From Candidatus Hodarchaeota archaeon (GTDB taxonomy: Archaea > Asgardarchaeota > Heimdallarchaeia > Hodarchaeales > Hodarchaeaceae), in contig JAEOSR010000043.1 in assembly GCA_016840285.1 (NCBI GenBank), forward strand, positions 21,410 through 85,409: a stretch of DNA of 64,000 bases, in the 5' to 3' direction. Of the stretch, positions 19,050-28,245 are shown piece after piece. Under the pieces are notes generated by a model. That model searched no databases, was not told where the DNA came from, and saw only the letters and a list, made by a program, of their open reading frames with translations. The translations under genes were made by a program, and so were the position numbers. Every line of letters begins with the position of its first letter. The first letter of the stretch is position 1.

Positions 19050-19424
19050 ATGCCATATCGCACAATTCTTAAGAGACTCATGGATGAGCACATTATTACT
19101 GGCTTCATTATTCTTGATCCCTACGGAAACATATACTATCATACAGGTGCCTTTCCCCAAGCTGGTGAGAAGAGTTTTATTGATGGATATTACTTTTTAT
19201 CAGAATGGGTTACATTTCCTACTTCAATTAAAGTTGCTGGAGTTAGATATAACTCTGTACTTAATGCCCATCCAAATTTTTGGTGTTTAACTAATCCTAA
19301 GGGGTATGGATCACTTGTTATACAGCTCTGTAAAAATAAGTATTATTTTCTCTGTTATTTAAAGGATGATGATCCAATGGAAGTTCAAAGAGAGATAACT
19401 AAAATGGGAGAGCTCTTTACTTAA
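19050..19424 (+). CDS. Profilin homologue
   Basis: 124 residues, the usual profilin length. The order of segments follows eukaryotic profilin from end to end: an N-terminal helix (YRTILKRLMDEHIITG), the strand pair IILDPYGNIYYHTGAFP (matching the IIGHDGSVWAQSSSFP region), a middle helix, IKVAGVRYNSVLNAHPNFW (matching LFLGGTKYMVIQGE), TNPKGYGSLVIQLCKNKYYF (matching GSGGITIKKTGQALVF), the turn LKDDDP (matching YEEPVTP), and a C-terminal helix EVQREITKMGELF. Profilins bind actin monomers. Asgard profilins are established as actin-binding in vitro. No actin gene is in the window. It is followed after 29 bases by a phosphohexomutase. Confidence 0.82.
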   Translation: MPYRTILKRLMDEHIITGFIILDPYGNIYYHTGAFPQAGEKSFIDGYYFLSEWVTFPTSIKVAGVRYNSVLNAHPNFWCLTNPKGYGSLVIQLCKNKYYFLCYLKDDDPMEVQREITKMGELFT

Positions 19425-19453
19425 CGAAATAGAAAAAGGTGTGTGTATAGTTA

Positions 19454-20863
19454 ATGGATTACAGCAATTTTAAGCATATATTCCGAGCTTATGATATTAG
19501 GGGGATTTTTAATGAGGAAATCACCCCACAAAATAATTTTCGGATTGGTTTAGCATTTGGTACTTTTTTGAAACTTGAACAGGGATTAAGAGATGAAATC
19601 GTATTTATCGCCTATGATATTCGACAAACGAGTTCTTTATTAGCACAAGCATTTGCTGCAGGAGTTATGGTTACAGGTATCAATATCGAATTTTCAGGAG
19701 AACCACTTCAATTTGGCGCGTGCATGTTCACAGCTTGGAAAAGCAATGCATTGGCTACAGCTTTTATCACTGCTTCTCATTTACCCCCAGAATGGAATGG
19801 AGTGAAGTTTTATTACGGTACTGGCGTAGGATTCTCTGAACAAGATAATATGAGAATTCGTGATATATTTATCAAAGGGAAGTTCTTGACCCCAGAGTGG
19901 GATAGAGTAGGACAAATGACAGTCACCAATCTGAAAGAAGAATATACCAAATTTTTAATATCTAAGTTCTCCTTAAAGCGAAAATTAAAAGTTGTTCTTG
20001 ATTGTGGTAATGGAGCTTCATGTCTCTCAGCACCCGCGATTCTCCGTGGTATTGGACTAGAAGTTACTCCTATATTCTGTAATGTAGATCCCACTTTCCC
20101 AAATCGGAGTTCGGAACCAAATGAAAAATCACTGAGAATTCTTGCTAAGAAGGTGAAATCTGAGAGTGCTAATTTTGGAGTCGGTTTTGATGGAGATGGT
20201 GATCGTGCTGTTATTGTTGATGATAAAGGACGAGTTCTCTTGGCAGATATTACTGGATTGATCTTAGCTAAGTTTATGATTAAAGAAACACCTAATTTAA
20301 ACCGTGTACTTGCTAATGTTGAATGCTCACTAGCTTTAGAAAAAGTACTGTCACCACCCGCCATTATTGATCGTATTAAGGTTGGACATACATTTCTAAC
20401 TGCTGATGCACAAAAAAAGACTGATACTCTAATAGGAATTGAATCAAGCGGTCATATGGTGTTTCCAAAAATTTTCCTTTTTGATGATGCAATGATAATT
20501 CCTCTGAAACTTGCAGAAATTCTTTCAAACCAGAATCTAACTTTATCAACGCTCGTCGATGAACTTCCCACTTTACATAAACGAAGAATTGCTGTTTCAT
20601 GTCCCGACAGAGTAAAGTTCATAGTCATCTCAGAATTATTAAGTGGTCTCCAATCAAGTTACGATAATATCAATCCTATTGATGGTATTGGTATTCCAAT
20701 TGGGAAAGAATCTTGGGTGTTAATTCGTGCTAGTAATACGGGCCCCAAAATACGTATCACAGTCGAAGCTGAAACAGAAACACACGCAAATGATCTTTTA
20801 TCAGAATTTCAAGGTCATATAAAAGCCAAGATAGCCGAAATGAAAGATTTGAATATCGATTAG
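19454..20863 (+). CDS. Phosphomannomutase/phosphoglucomutase
   Basis: 469 residues of the alpha-D-phosphohexomutase family. The opening FRAYDIRG, the phosphoserine loop TASHLPPEWNG, the metal loop FDGDGDRAV, the sugar loop GIESSGHMVFP and the C-terminal phosphate loop IRASNTGPKIRI are all present. Two loops are off consensus: TASHNP has become TASHLP, and RxSxTEP has become RASNTGP. The catalytic Ser and the metal aspartates remain. It should interconvert hexose 1- and 6-phosphates for glycan or sugar-nucleotide synthesis. The ATG is at 19454 with an AAAAAGGTGTG-type leader. Confidence 0.88.
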   Translation: MDYSNFKHIFRAYDIRGIFNEEITPQNNFRIGLAFGTFLKLEQGLRDEIVFIAYDIRQTSSLLAQAFAAGVMVTGINIEFSGEPLQFGACMFTAWKSNALATAFITASHLPPEWNGVKFYYGTGVGFSEQDNMRIRDIFIKGKFLTPEWDRVGQMTVTNLKEEYTKFLISKFSLKRKLKVVLDCGNGASCLSAPAILRGIGLEVTPIFCNVDPTFPNRSSEPNEKSLRILAKKVKSESANFGVGFDGDGDRAVIVDDKGRVLLADITGLILAKFMIKETPNLNRVLANVECSLALEKVLSPPAIIDRIKVGHTFLTADAQKKTDTLIGIESSGHMVFPKIFLFDDAMIIPLKLAEILSNQNLTLSTLVDELPTLHKRRIAVSCPDRVKFIVISELLSGLQSSYDNINPIDGIGIPIGKESWVLIRASNTGPKIRITVEAETETHANDLLSEFQGHIKAKIAEMKDLNID

Positions 20864-20965
20864 AGATTGTAAGTTTTAATAATATCTTTAATGAAATTGT
20901 CTATCTGTAGAAACACTCTCTCTATTGTGATCAATATTACATTAATCAATCAGGAAAGTCATATT

Positions 20966-21664
20966 ATGGCAAAAATAATTGGAATGATCGGCGGAACAGG
21001 CCCACAAGGCCAGGGTTTGGCATTAAGATGGGGACTGGCTGGAGAATCGGTAATCATGGGATCACGGCAACAAGAAAAAGCTGACAGAATTTCAGCAGAA
21101 GTAAATGAAAAATTAGGAAAAGATTTAGTTATTCCACGAACAAATGAAGCTTGTGTTAAAGAATCAGATATTATTTTATGTACAACACCTTTTGATTATA
21201 TCGTTAAAACAATAACTCCTTTTCTTCAACATTTTACTTCTGATCACATTATTGTTGATGTAACGGTGCCCCTGAAATCCTTTGAGAAAGGAAAAATGGT
21301 AGACGTTTTACCAGAATTAGAACAAGGAGCAAAAAGCGCTACAGAGTTGTTACGTAAAGTGATCCCAAAGGACGTGCCTCTAGTTGGAGCTTTTAAAACC
21401 CTATCAAATGCAACCCTTCAAGATATTGACCGCTTACCAGTTCTTAACCAGGATGTATTCATTTTTGGCCGTGATAAACAAGCAAAACACGTGATAAAGG
21501 AAAAATCGGCTTTAATAAAAAATCTGAGACCCATAGACTCTGGTGGAACTTTGTCCGCTAGACACGTTGAACGTTTCACTGCTTTCTTAATTGGCCTTAA
21601 TCGTCGGTATAAAACTCATGATTGTGGATTTAATGTAACAGGTCTTACAGAACGAGACTGGTAA
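20966..21664 (+). CDS. F420H2:NADP oxidoreductase (NADPH-dependent F420 reductase)
   Basis: 232 residues from the ATG at 20966. The frame begins 25 codons earlier, at 20891, but those residues are unlike the family. The Rossmann start is IIGMIGGTGPQGQGLALRW, and the NADP 2'-phosphate site follows (IMGSRQQEKA). Other family features are LCTTPFDYIV, VDVTVPL and GAFKTLSNATLQDID. It moves hydride between F420 and NADP. It is a good sign of F420 metabolism and fits an archaeal host. Confidence 0.88.
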   Translation: MAKIIGMIGGTGPQGQGLALRWGLAGESVIMGSRQQEKADRISAEVNEKLGKDLVIPRTNEACVKESDIILCTTPFDYIVKTITPFLQHFTSDHIIVDVTVPLKSFEKGKMVDVLPELEQGAKSATELLRKVIPKDVPLVGAFKTLSNATLQDIDRLPVLNQDVFIFGRDKQAKHVIKEKSALIKNLRPIDSGGTLSARHVERFTAFLIGLNRRYKTHDCGFNVTGLTERDW

Positions 21665-21734
21665 TTGTCTCCTTTTTTCTTTCTTCTATTTACAAAGAGA
21701 AAGTCCTTCTTATTTTGATAATCAAGGATCTAAC

Positions 21735-21857
21735 TTAGAGGAAACTTAATGCTGCTTGTACAGTTTTATGAATTCCTTCGTTCGATGATCCATAGTCAAT
21801 CACTTGGACCGTTTTTGAGTTTAGGTATAGACAAATCTGATACCTTAATTGAACGAA
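21735..21857 (-). pseudogene. Possible 3' remnant of an unidentified gene
   Basis: On the minus strand, just downstream of methyltransferase C, a frame reads about 40 codons (ending VQVIDYGSSNEGIHKTVQAA and a short tail) to a TAA at 21735-21737. It has no start of its own and overlaps the end of the methyltransferase by a few codons in another frame. The composition is protein-like, and it could be the tail of a gene interrupted when the methyltransferase arrived. No parent family is recognised. Confidence 0.3.
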
Positions 21858-23497
21858 TTATGGATAATTTCTTGTTCTTGCGTATCTATGTCATATATTT
21901 TAAAGATCTCTAGGTTTATATCATTGAGTCGTTTTAATTGGGCGGAACTCGCTTCTTGGATGCTCCAAGGTAGACTATGAAGATTTTGTATGTTATTATG
22001 CATTTTTATTAGATTTGAAGGCATTTTAATTGGCAGATCTTTTAAAAATCTGATTGGAATCTTTGGAAAGATTGTTTTTACTGAAGTAAATCGCTGCATC
22101 AGGTAAAAAGACATTAATCTTGAATTCAATAATGCTTCAAGATAAATTAATTCAGAAATAGGCCTATTGGGTTTTAGAATGATCATGTAAACATCACAAA
22201 CACAAAAATGTTGATTAGGGTCATATACAGCAATTAACTCATGACCTATTCGTCGAAGCATAAGTTTTGGCTGTAAATAGTTGTTGAAATCTTTAAAAAT
22301 AGACTTGTTATATTTATCGAATCTAATATAGCGAATACTTTGATCTAAACGGTATTTTCTAATAGATCGGCCAGCTATTAAGGGTACAAATTCAGAATTA
22401 AGCTTATTATCTCTTGTTGAAGTTGATGTAAATCCGAGCTCAATACCTCGTGAGATTTGAACAATTTCTCTCAAAGGAATAGAATTTCTTTGGATTTTTT
22501 CTAAAATCATTTTTATTCTGGTACCAGGTGTTGGTAATAATAATTCATATGGATTATTCCAAATCTTTCTTTGAATGAGAGTTTGCTTCGTAAGGGGTAG
22601 ATAGGGGGGATCTAAGGTATTCCCAACCCTTTCAAACTGAATTTTATGATTGTCACGTTCTTTTTGACACATATTCCTCTGTAGAAATATAATGCAGGAT
22701 TCTACATGAATTCCAGGAAAAATTTGATTATCAAAATTAATTATCTTAAGTATTTTAACATTTTGCAATAAGAATTGCCTGATATTTTGGTAATGATAAT
22801 TGCTTAATAAATTACTAGGGATAATCATCCCTAACAAGCCCTTATCACGTAATAGCTGAATCGATCGTTCAATGAAAAGAATATAACTTTCGATCTCAGG
22901 ATCAAACGCTTGATATAACTTCCTAAAGAGAATTTTTTCATCATGCGAGAAACTAATCCCATAGGGGGGATTTCCAAGAATAATATCGAAACCACCTTTC
23001 GAAATTACTTCTGGCCACTCTAAAAACCAATGGAAAAGATATTTAACTCTTTGAGAATCTATTTCCTTAAGATTATGGTTTGAAATAAAGGATCTATAAA
23101 GTTTTTGTGTTGACCAGGAATTATTCCATCCAATTGGTGTTGAAATACATCCTAATAAGGTATTACCTACTTTAAGAGATATATTAGTAAGTTTGTGATC
23201 CATTTTTTGATAATTGCTGTAAGCTAAGTGAACTGATTCAGGATTAATATCTAGTCCAAAACAATGTAGGGCTTCTTCCTTTCCTATTGTATATGTCCGT
23301 TTTTGGAATTTCTTTGTAAATTCAATTAAAAATCGTCCATCTCCAACAGCTGGATCTAAGATTCTCAGCTTTTCATCTTTTTGTGCTGGTTCTCGGAATT
23401 CTTCCCAATATTCGAGGAGTACATTGACGATATATTTAATAATTGGATGTGGTGTGGGAACCGCTCCAAACTTACTCACTGAATCTGTGGTTACCAT
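21845..23497 (-). CDS. N6-adenine DNA methyltransferase C, orphan
   Basis: 550 residues. Motif X is AVPTPHPIIKYIV (12-24), motif I is DPAVGDGRFL (48-57), the SAM-ribose acidic loop is GLDINPESV, and motif IV is NPPYG at 176-180. The recognition-type C-terminal half has IRYIRFDKYNKS and LEALLNSRLMSFYLMQRF. No nuclease domain is seen. The ATG at 23497 is preceded by TGGAGA. It stands alone between Fno and the class III aminotransferase. Its length and sequence outside the catalytic core differ from methyltransferases A, B and D-F, so it is not a recent copy of any of them. Confidence 0.88.
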   Translation of the reverse strand: MVTTDSVSKFGAVPTPHPIIKYIVNVLLEYWEEFREPAQKDEKLRILDPAVGDGRFLIEFTKKFQKRTYTIGKEEALHCFGLDINPESVHLAYSNYQKMDHKLTNISLKVGNTLLGCISTPIGWNNSWSTQKLYRSFISNHNLKEIDSQRVKYLFHWFLEWPEVISKGGFDIILGNPPYGISFSHDEKILFRKLYQAFDPEIESYILFIERSIQLLRDKGLLGMIIPSNLLSNYHYQNIRQFLLQNVKILKIINFDNQIFPGIHVESCIIFLQRNMCQKERDNHKIQFERVGNTLDPPYLPLTKQTLIQRKIWNNPYELLLPTPGTRIKMILEKIQRNSIPLREIVQISRGIELGFTSTSTRDNKLNSEFVPLIAGRSIRKYRLDQSIRYIRFDKYNKSIFKDFNNYLQPKLMLRRIGHELIAVYDPNQHFCVCDVYMIILKPNRPISELIYLEALLNSRLMSFYLMQRFTSVKTIFPKIPIRFLKDLPIKMPSNLIKMHNNIQNLHSLPWSIQEASSAQLKRLNDINLEIFKIYDIDTQEQEIIHNSFN

Positions 23498-23699
23498 GAT
23501 TTTTCTCCATGGAATTAGTAATGACTCTTGTGGAAGTGTTTCGTATATTGAAAACCAAGTTATTCCAGAATCACTTCAAAGGTCAACTTATAAAATTTAT
23601 AAATCTCCTCATAGATTCTCGTTTCTCTCAGTAATAAACCATAAAAAAAACAACAAAAATTGTCCATAAATAAAAGTCAGACATATTTAAGGAATTAAA

Positions 23700-25082
23700 G
23701 TGAGCAAAATGAAATTTGAGGAGTTTAGTTTTGCTGAAGCACCAAAAATTAGAGGTGATCTTCCAGGTATTCGGTCAAAAAAAATCCTACAACGACAAAG
23801 GGAGATAGAGGGGAGCGCTCTCTCTTATCCACTTGGGTTACCAATTGTTATGGAGGAGGGAAGAGGTGCAACAGTTAAAGATATTGATGGTAATGTATTT
23901 ATTGATTTTTTTGCTGGAGCTGGAGTATTAGCGCTCGGTCATTGCAATCCTATCATCTTAAAAGCAGTAAAAAAGCAGCAAAACAAAATCACACATACAT
24001 TAGATTTTCCAACTGAAATACGACTTGAATTGATTGAAAGAATAAGAAAAATTATGCCAGGTAGCCTGAAAGACAATGTAAAAGTTCAATTTGGGGGGCC
24101 TACTGGATCAGATGCAGTGGAAAGCGCCATCAAACTAGCTAAATATAATACAGATCGTCACTCCTTGATTGCGTTTGAGGGTAGTTATCATGGAATGACT
24201 GCTACTGCATGTTCTTTAACTTCTGGAAAATTTTGGAAGGAAAAATATATTCCTATGATACCTGAAGTTCATTTTATTCCATATGCTTATTGCTATCGTT
24301 GTACTCTTAATAAAACACGAGATAATTGTAAATTAGATTGTGCAGCATTTTATGAGCATATTCTCGAGGATCCTCATTCTGGTGTCGTTCAACCAGCAGC
24401 ATCTATCATTGAACCTATTCAAGGGGAAGGGGGATCCATTGTACCTCCAAATGAATACATCAAAAAAATTGAAAAAATAAGCAGATCTTATAATGTCCCC
24501 ATAATTTTTGACGAAATTCAGGCTGGATTTTGTAGAACTGGCGAATTTTTTTCTTTTCAACATTCAGGAGCTTCTCCAGATATTATAACGATGTCTAAAG
24601 CTTTGGGTGGAGGATTTCCTCTCTCTGCTATAGCTTATAGAGAAGATCTTGATGTATGGAAAAAAGCAGCGCATATAGGGACATTTAGGGGAAATGTGAC
24701 CGCAATGGCGGCTGGTGTGGCCTCTATAGACTTTTTTACAGAAAATTCAGTCAATAGTCATGTTAATGAAATTGGAGCTTTCATTCTTAACAAATTAAAA
24801 ACATTGGAGATTAACTCCAATATTGTTGGAGAAGTAAGAGGTAAGGGGCTCATGCTTGGTGTGGAGTTTGTTGAAAATAAAGAAACTAAAAAACCTGCAC
24901 CAGAGTTTACAGCTAAAGTGAGAGAAGAAAGCTTCATTCGGGGATTACTCATTGAACTTGGTGGCCATTACAATAACGTTGCTAGATTCTTACCCCCCCT
25001 CATCATAACAAAGGAATTAGCGGGAATAGGTGTGGAAATATTTGAAGAGGCTGTAAACAAAGTAGAGAAAAGCGTCTTTTAA
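23700..25082 (+). CDS. Class III PLP aminotransferase or broad-specificity amino-acid racemase
   Basis: 460 residues from GTG 23700 (ATG at 23709 is an alternative). Class III features are present: FAGAGVLALGHCNP, GPTGSDAVESAIKLAK, the EPIQGEGGSIVPP loop, the Asp in IIFDEIQAGFCRTG, the Schiff-base lysine in TMSKALGGGFPLSA and TFRGNVTAMAAG. A cysteine-rich insert (YCYRCTLNKTRDNCKLDC) matches the one in archaeal GABA-aminotransferase-like proteins, some of which are amino-acid racemases, so both roles are open. Its last bases overlap the stop of the convergent M20 peptidase gene. Confidence 0.87.
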   Translation: MSKMKFEEFSFAEAPKIRGDLPGIRSKKILQRQREIEGSALSYPLGLPIVMEEGRGATVKDIDGNVFIDFFAGAGVLALGHCNPIILKAVKKQQNKITHTLDFPTEIRLELIERIRKIMPGSLKDNVKVQFGGPTGSDAVESAIKLAKYNTDRHSLIAFEGSYHGMTATACSLTSGKFWKEKYIPMIPEVHFIPYAYCYRCTLNKTRDNCKLDCAAFYEHILEDPHSGVVQPAASIIEPIQGEGGSIVPPNEYIKKIEKISRSYNVPIIFDEIQAGFCRTGEFFSFQHSGASPDIITMSKALGGGFPLSAIAYREDLDVWKKAAHIGTFRGNVTAMAAGVASIDFFTENSVNSHVNEIGAFILNKLKTLEINSNIVGEVRGKGLMLGVEFVENKETKKPAPEFTAKVREESFIRGLLIELGGHYNNVARFLPPLIITKELAGIGVEIFEEAVNKVEKSVF

Positions 25083-26269
25083 TACTCCCCCCAAAGTTTA
25101 ACAAATCGTGTGTAGAATTCCATGGCTTTTACAAGGTGATCAATAGGAACTTGATCCTCTGTTGTGTGAGCAAATTTATCATTTCCAGGCCCAAAACCTA
25201 TTGTTGGAATATCAAAAATTCCTTTCGTAGCTGCACCATTCGTTGAAAATCGCCAGTAATAAAGCATCGGGTCTTTATCAAATTGAGTTTCATAAGCTTT
25301 AATAGCAGTTTGAACTAAGGGATGTGATTCTTCCATATACCAGGAAGGATAATAGGCTTTTACAGGGTAGATAACCCCATTCTTACTTTGATATTTGTGT
25401 TCTGGAACATAAACTTCTGCTTTAGCCCGTTTTACCGAATCTAGAGATTTAAATTCATTGAGAACACTCTCTTCTGAATCTTCTGAGGTTAATCTTCTAT
25501 CTATATGGATTGTCGTGCTATCTGAAGTAGCATTAATGGAAGGGGAGGTTGAGCGAATATCAGTAACAGACACATTTCCTTTGCCAAATATGGGATCAAC
25601 TTTGAGTTTGGAGTCCATTCTCTCAATATCTAAGATTATGGGGGCCATTTTATAAATAGCATTCTCTCCATATTCTGGGGCTGCGCCATGGCTTGAAATA
25701 CCAGTTGTATGGACTTTTACGTCAATTCTACCCCGATGGCCAATAGCAATATTTAAATTGGAAGGTTCACTAAGAACAACAGCCTCTGGAATCACACTGT
25801 CTTCTTTGATAATATATTGCCAGTTTAATCCTTCATAAATTTCCTCTTGAACAGAAGCAACAATATAGAGTGTAATGTTCTCCGGGATCCCAATTTCTTT
25901 CAAAATATTTCCAACGTAGATGATCGAAGCAAGCCCCCCTTTTTGATCACAAGCCCCTCGTCCAAAAATAATTCCATTTTCGAGTTTTCCTTCGAAAGGG
26001 TCATATTCCCAGCTTTCTGGATCCCCAACTTCGACTGTATCCACATGTCCATCAATAGCAAGAATTTTTTCACCAGTTCCGATTTTTCCCAATAAATTAC
26101 CCATGCTATCGATCTGAATATTATAACCAATTAGTTCCATTTCTTCTTTTATTCGTTCAATAACTTGAACTTCATTTCCAGTTGTAGAAGGAATGGCTAT
26201 TAATTCCCTAGTAAAGTCTGTTACTGTTTGTTTAAGAGACTTAGCAGTATTTTTTATCTTAGTGTTCAT
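25079..26269 (-). CDS. M20-family peptidase/deacylase, YgeY-like
   Basis: 396 residues. Metal-site motifs are DGHVDTVEVGD, the bridging Asp in GRGACDQKGGLASIIY, the catalytic Glu pair in VASVQEEIYEG, a later VVLSEPSNLNIAIGHRGR and the C-terminal His in GNDKFAHTTEDQ. The GDPESWEYDPFEGKLENGI and DQKGG features resemble the YgeY subgroup, linked elsewhere to selenium-dependent purine or hydantoin metabolism. That link is not supported by neighbours here. It is a zinc amidohydrolase acting on a peptide or N-acyl amino acid. The AGGTAATAACT leader supports the ATG at 26269. Confidence 0.87.
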   Translation of the reverse strand: MNTKIKNTAKSLKQTVTDFTRELIAIPSTTGNEVQVIERIKEEMELIGYNIQIDSMGNLLGKIGTGEKILAIDGHVDTVEVGDPESWEYDPFEGKLENGIIFGRGACDQKGGLASIIYVGNILKEIGIPENITLYIVASVQEEIYEGLNWQYIIKEDSVIPEAVVLSEPSNLNIAIGHRGRIDVKVHTTGISSHGAAPEYGENAIYKMAPIILDIERMDSKLKVDPIFGKGNVSVTDIRSTSPSINATSDSTTIHIDRRLTSEDSEESVLNEFKSLDSVKRAKAEVYVPEHKYQSKNGVIYPVKAYYPSWYMEESHPLVQTAIKAYETQFDKDPMLYYWRFSTNGAATKGIFDIPTIGFGPGNDKFAHTTEDQVPIDHLVKAMEFYTRFVKLWGEY

Positions 26270-26702
26270 AGTTATTACCTAGGTAACCTTTTCTTTGATA
26301 GCTTATACTCATATCATAAATATTGAGGAATATTTTGTGTTAGTATTGGCTAATTTGATAATTTCTCCTTGCTTCTTTAAAAACATTGAGCCAATTTTTC
26401 TTCTATTGATGAGGAACAGTGCTAGTGACTAAAGATCTACTCATTGAATCCAATAACTATTTATAGCTGATAGAGGTAAAAAAACCTAGCTTAGCTTAAC
26501 GCTAAAAACTAAGGTAAGAAAGGTATAACCACATAAGAAAAAGAGTATGAAGACTTGTGAATATAAAGATTGGTTATTATTCCTATGGAAAATTTCCTTT
26601 TAATGAAGAAATACATTTAGAACATATTAAAAAAGGAATTTTCATACGATATTCAACGACTCAGCCCATCTGTATGGGATTTAATGAAATGAGGTTCATA
26701 AA
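26270..26702. other. Intergenic region between M20 peptidase and longin/DENN-like genes
   Basis: 433 AT-rich bases between divergent genes. GAGGT about eight bases before the TTG at 26703 is the only clear functional signal. I saw no RNA gene, repeat or convincing reading frame. Confidence 0.6.
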
Positions 26703-27809
26703 TTGCAGAATGATGTAATTTTCTCGGTATTTGACCGCAAAAAAGGCCCTGTTATATTATATTCTTCACTAGATTCCCCAGACAGCGCGAAAAAGGTCGC
26801 AGTCAGATCATTTATTGCCATTGGTGCAATGGAGGAGCAAACAGATCTGAGCGGTAAACATGCTGTAGTACCTCTACCAGGTCTTAATAAAATAGCCTTC
26901 TATTACATGTTTAAAGTAGAAAGAAAAGAAACAAGTGATGAACCACCCTTATGGGCCACAATCGGATACATGAATGAAAGTACTGAATCGATTGATTTTT
27001 ATCGTACTTTACCTATTATTCAAGAACATATCCAAAAAATCGTTGAATTGATTCAGAAAAACTTTTCTTATTCAGATCATGATAATACGTTGAATACTGT
27101 AATCATTGAATCCATTTCATCTCTCCAGACACTCCAGGAGGAGTCAGTAAAACCCACTCCTGGCCCTATGCCTGAACCAACTATAATTCCGCAAGAGGTT
27201 ACTACTCCAGAAGTCAGTTATGAGGATTTCAAGATTGGTGATCTTTCCTTTTTATTTGAGTATTTTCCCGAAGATCTTGACAAAGTGATTTATGCACTTA
27301 TGCTCGAAGAACCAGTTTTAATCATTGGTAATATTAAGGACATTGTACAAAAAGTTGTTGCTTCACTTGAATTTCTTGTTCCTCATAGACTTCTAACAAA
27401 GAAATATCTAACTACTTACATTGATCCTAAAGGTAACGACATCTTAATCTGTTCTTCTCATGTCAATTTCTTGAAGAAATACAAGACTTTCGTTAATGTT
27501 AATGTCGATAAACGTAAAATAGATTCAAAAATAAAGGGAGTCCCATCGATTAGCAATTTAATTAATACTCTTCAAATTGCTCCTAAAAATACGCAGAGAA
27601 CGGTTATCAAAACTTATGTTGATAAACTCCTTGCAAAAGCTGCTAAACTCATGGAATTATGTGAGAAAGAACAGATAGGTCGTGGGGAAATTTACAATTT
27701 TCGTGGCGATTTAAAAGGGGATGAACTCAATGTCGTTATTGCTTTGGTTCGAAAATATGCACCGCAGTTCGAAGGAAAATTATTCCATTTTGCACGATCA
27801 CTGGTATAA
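26703..27809 (+). CDS. Longin-domain protein with DENN-like C-terminal half
   Basis: 368 residues, TTG start with GAGGT upstream. Residues 1-120 read as a longin fold: the strand pair VIFSVFDRKKGPVILYSSL, helix, strands, and a last helix PIIQEHIQKIVELIQ. A Pro-rich linker (150-170) follows. Residues 175-275 resemble the central DENN segment: DLDKVIYALMLEEPVLIIGN (like the ALLLErk-ilfvS core), the helix IVQKVVASLEFLVPH, then the exposed strand DILICSSHVNF and a VNVNVDKRKI strand (like vvDlD). The tail 295-368 is helical. In eukaryotes longin plus DENN makes Rab or Rag regulators. The longin call is fairly firm; the DENN call is inference. Confidence 0.6.
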   Translation: MQNDVIFSVFDRKKGPVILYSSLDSPDSAKKVAVRSFIAIGAMEEQTDLSGKHAVVPLPGLNKIAFYYMFKVERKETSDEPPLWATIGYMNESTESIDFYRTLPIIQEHIQKIVELIQKNFSYSDHDNTLNTVIIESISSLQTLQEESVKPTPGPMPEPTIIPQEVTTPEVSYEDFKIGDLSFLFEYFPEDLDKVIYALMLEEPVLIIGNIKDIVQKVVASLEFLVPHRLLTKKYLTTYIDPKGNDILICSSHVNFLKKYKTFVNVNVDKRKIDSKIKGVPSISNLINTLQIAPKNTQRTVIKTYVDKLLAKAAKLMELCEKEQIGRGEIYNFRGDLKGDELNVVIALVRKYAPQFEGKLFHFARSLV

Positions 27810-28245
27810 TCTCCACCATTCCTAACATCAAAGCATCTAAAAACGTAGAACAGCACAGAATGAATCAAACACCTCAAATGCTTTAAATAGAGTGAGAACA
27901 CCAATAAATGAAAATTTGACAAGACTCGGGGACAGTTTAGGGTGTTTCTGTAGCTTATCGAATCCATTTCTTAAAACATTGAATAATGGCTCCATTTATT
28001 ATGGTTTATATTAGCCTTAATTCTTCAAAAGAAGAAGAAACAAATGACGGAAAAAGCACGCCTCTGTTACAAGGATGTGATAATTTTGTATTTTATCACT
28101 CATCACAGTATTAATTGATCTTACTGAATTGAGTCTTGTATTTACCTGAATATTACAAACTTTCAACAAAAATAAGAACAATATTAAAATAAAAAAAATT
28201 GATTCTTTATAACTCCTTTTACTCATTTTAACAAGTTGATTTAAG
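27810..28245. other. Spacer between longin/DENN-like gene and 28246 gene
   Basis: 436 bases. Apart from the 52-codon minus-strand candidate at 27837-27995, I see only AT-rich sequence. A longer minus-strand frame at 28017-28367 runs mostly antisense to the N-terminus of the next gene and is not believed. Confidence 0.5.
27837..27995 (-). CDS. Candidate small protein, 52 residues
   Basis: On the minus strand, an ATG at 27995 opens 52 codons to a TAG at 27837-27839, within an otherwise empty spacer. The translation (MEPLFNVLRNGFDKLQKHPK, then a hydrophobic, Phe-rich second half around SFIGVLTLFKAFEVF) has a protein-like mix rather than the K/N/I bias of random AT-rich frames. It would be an amphipathic or membrane-associated peptide. 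No ribosome binding site of note precedes it. It is convergent with the longin/DENN-like gene. Confidence 0.35.
   Translation of the reverse strand: MEPLFNVLRNGFDKLQKHPKLSPSLVKFSFIGVLTLFKAFEVFDSFCAVLRF

Noticed and set aside
19813..20364. Minus-strand 183-residue frame antisense to the phosphohexomutase
   Set aside because: The plus strand carries all catalytic loops of a known enzyme, so this frame is a shadow.
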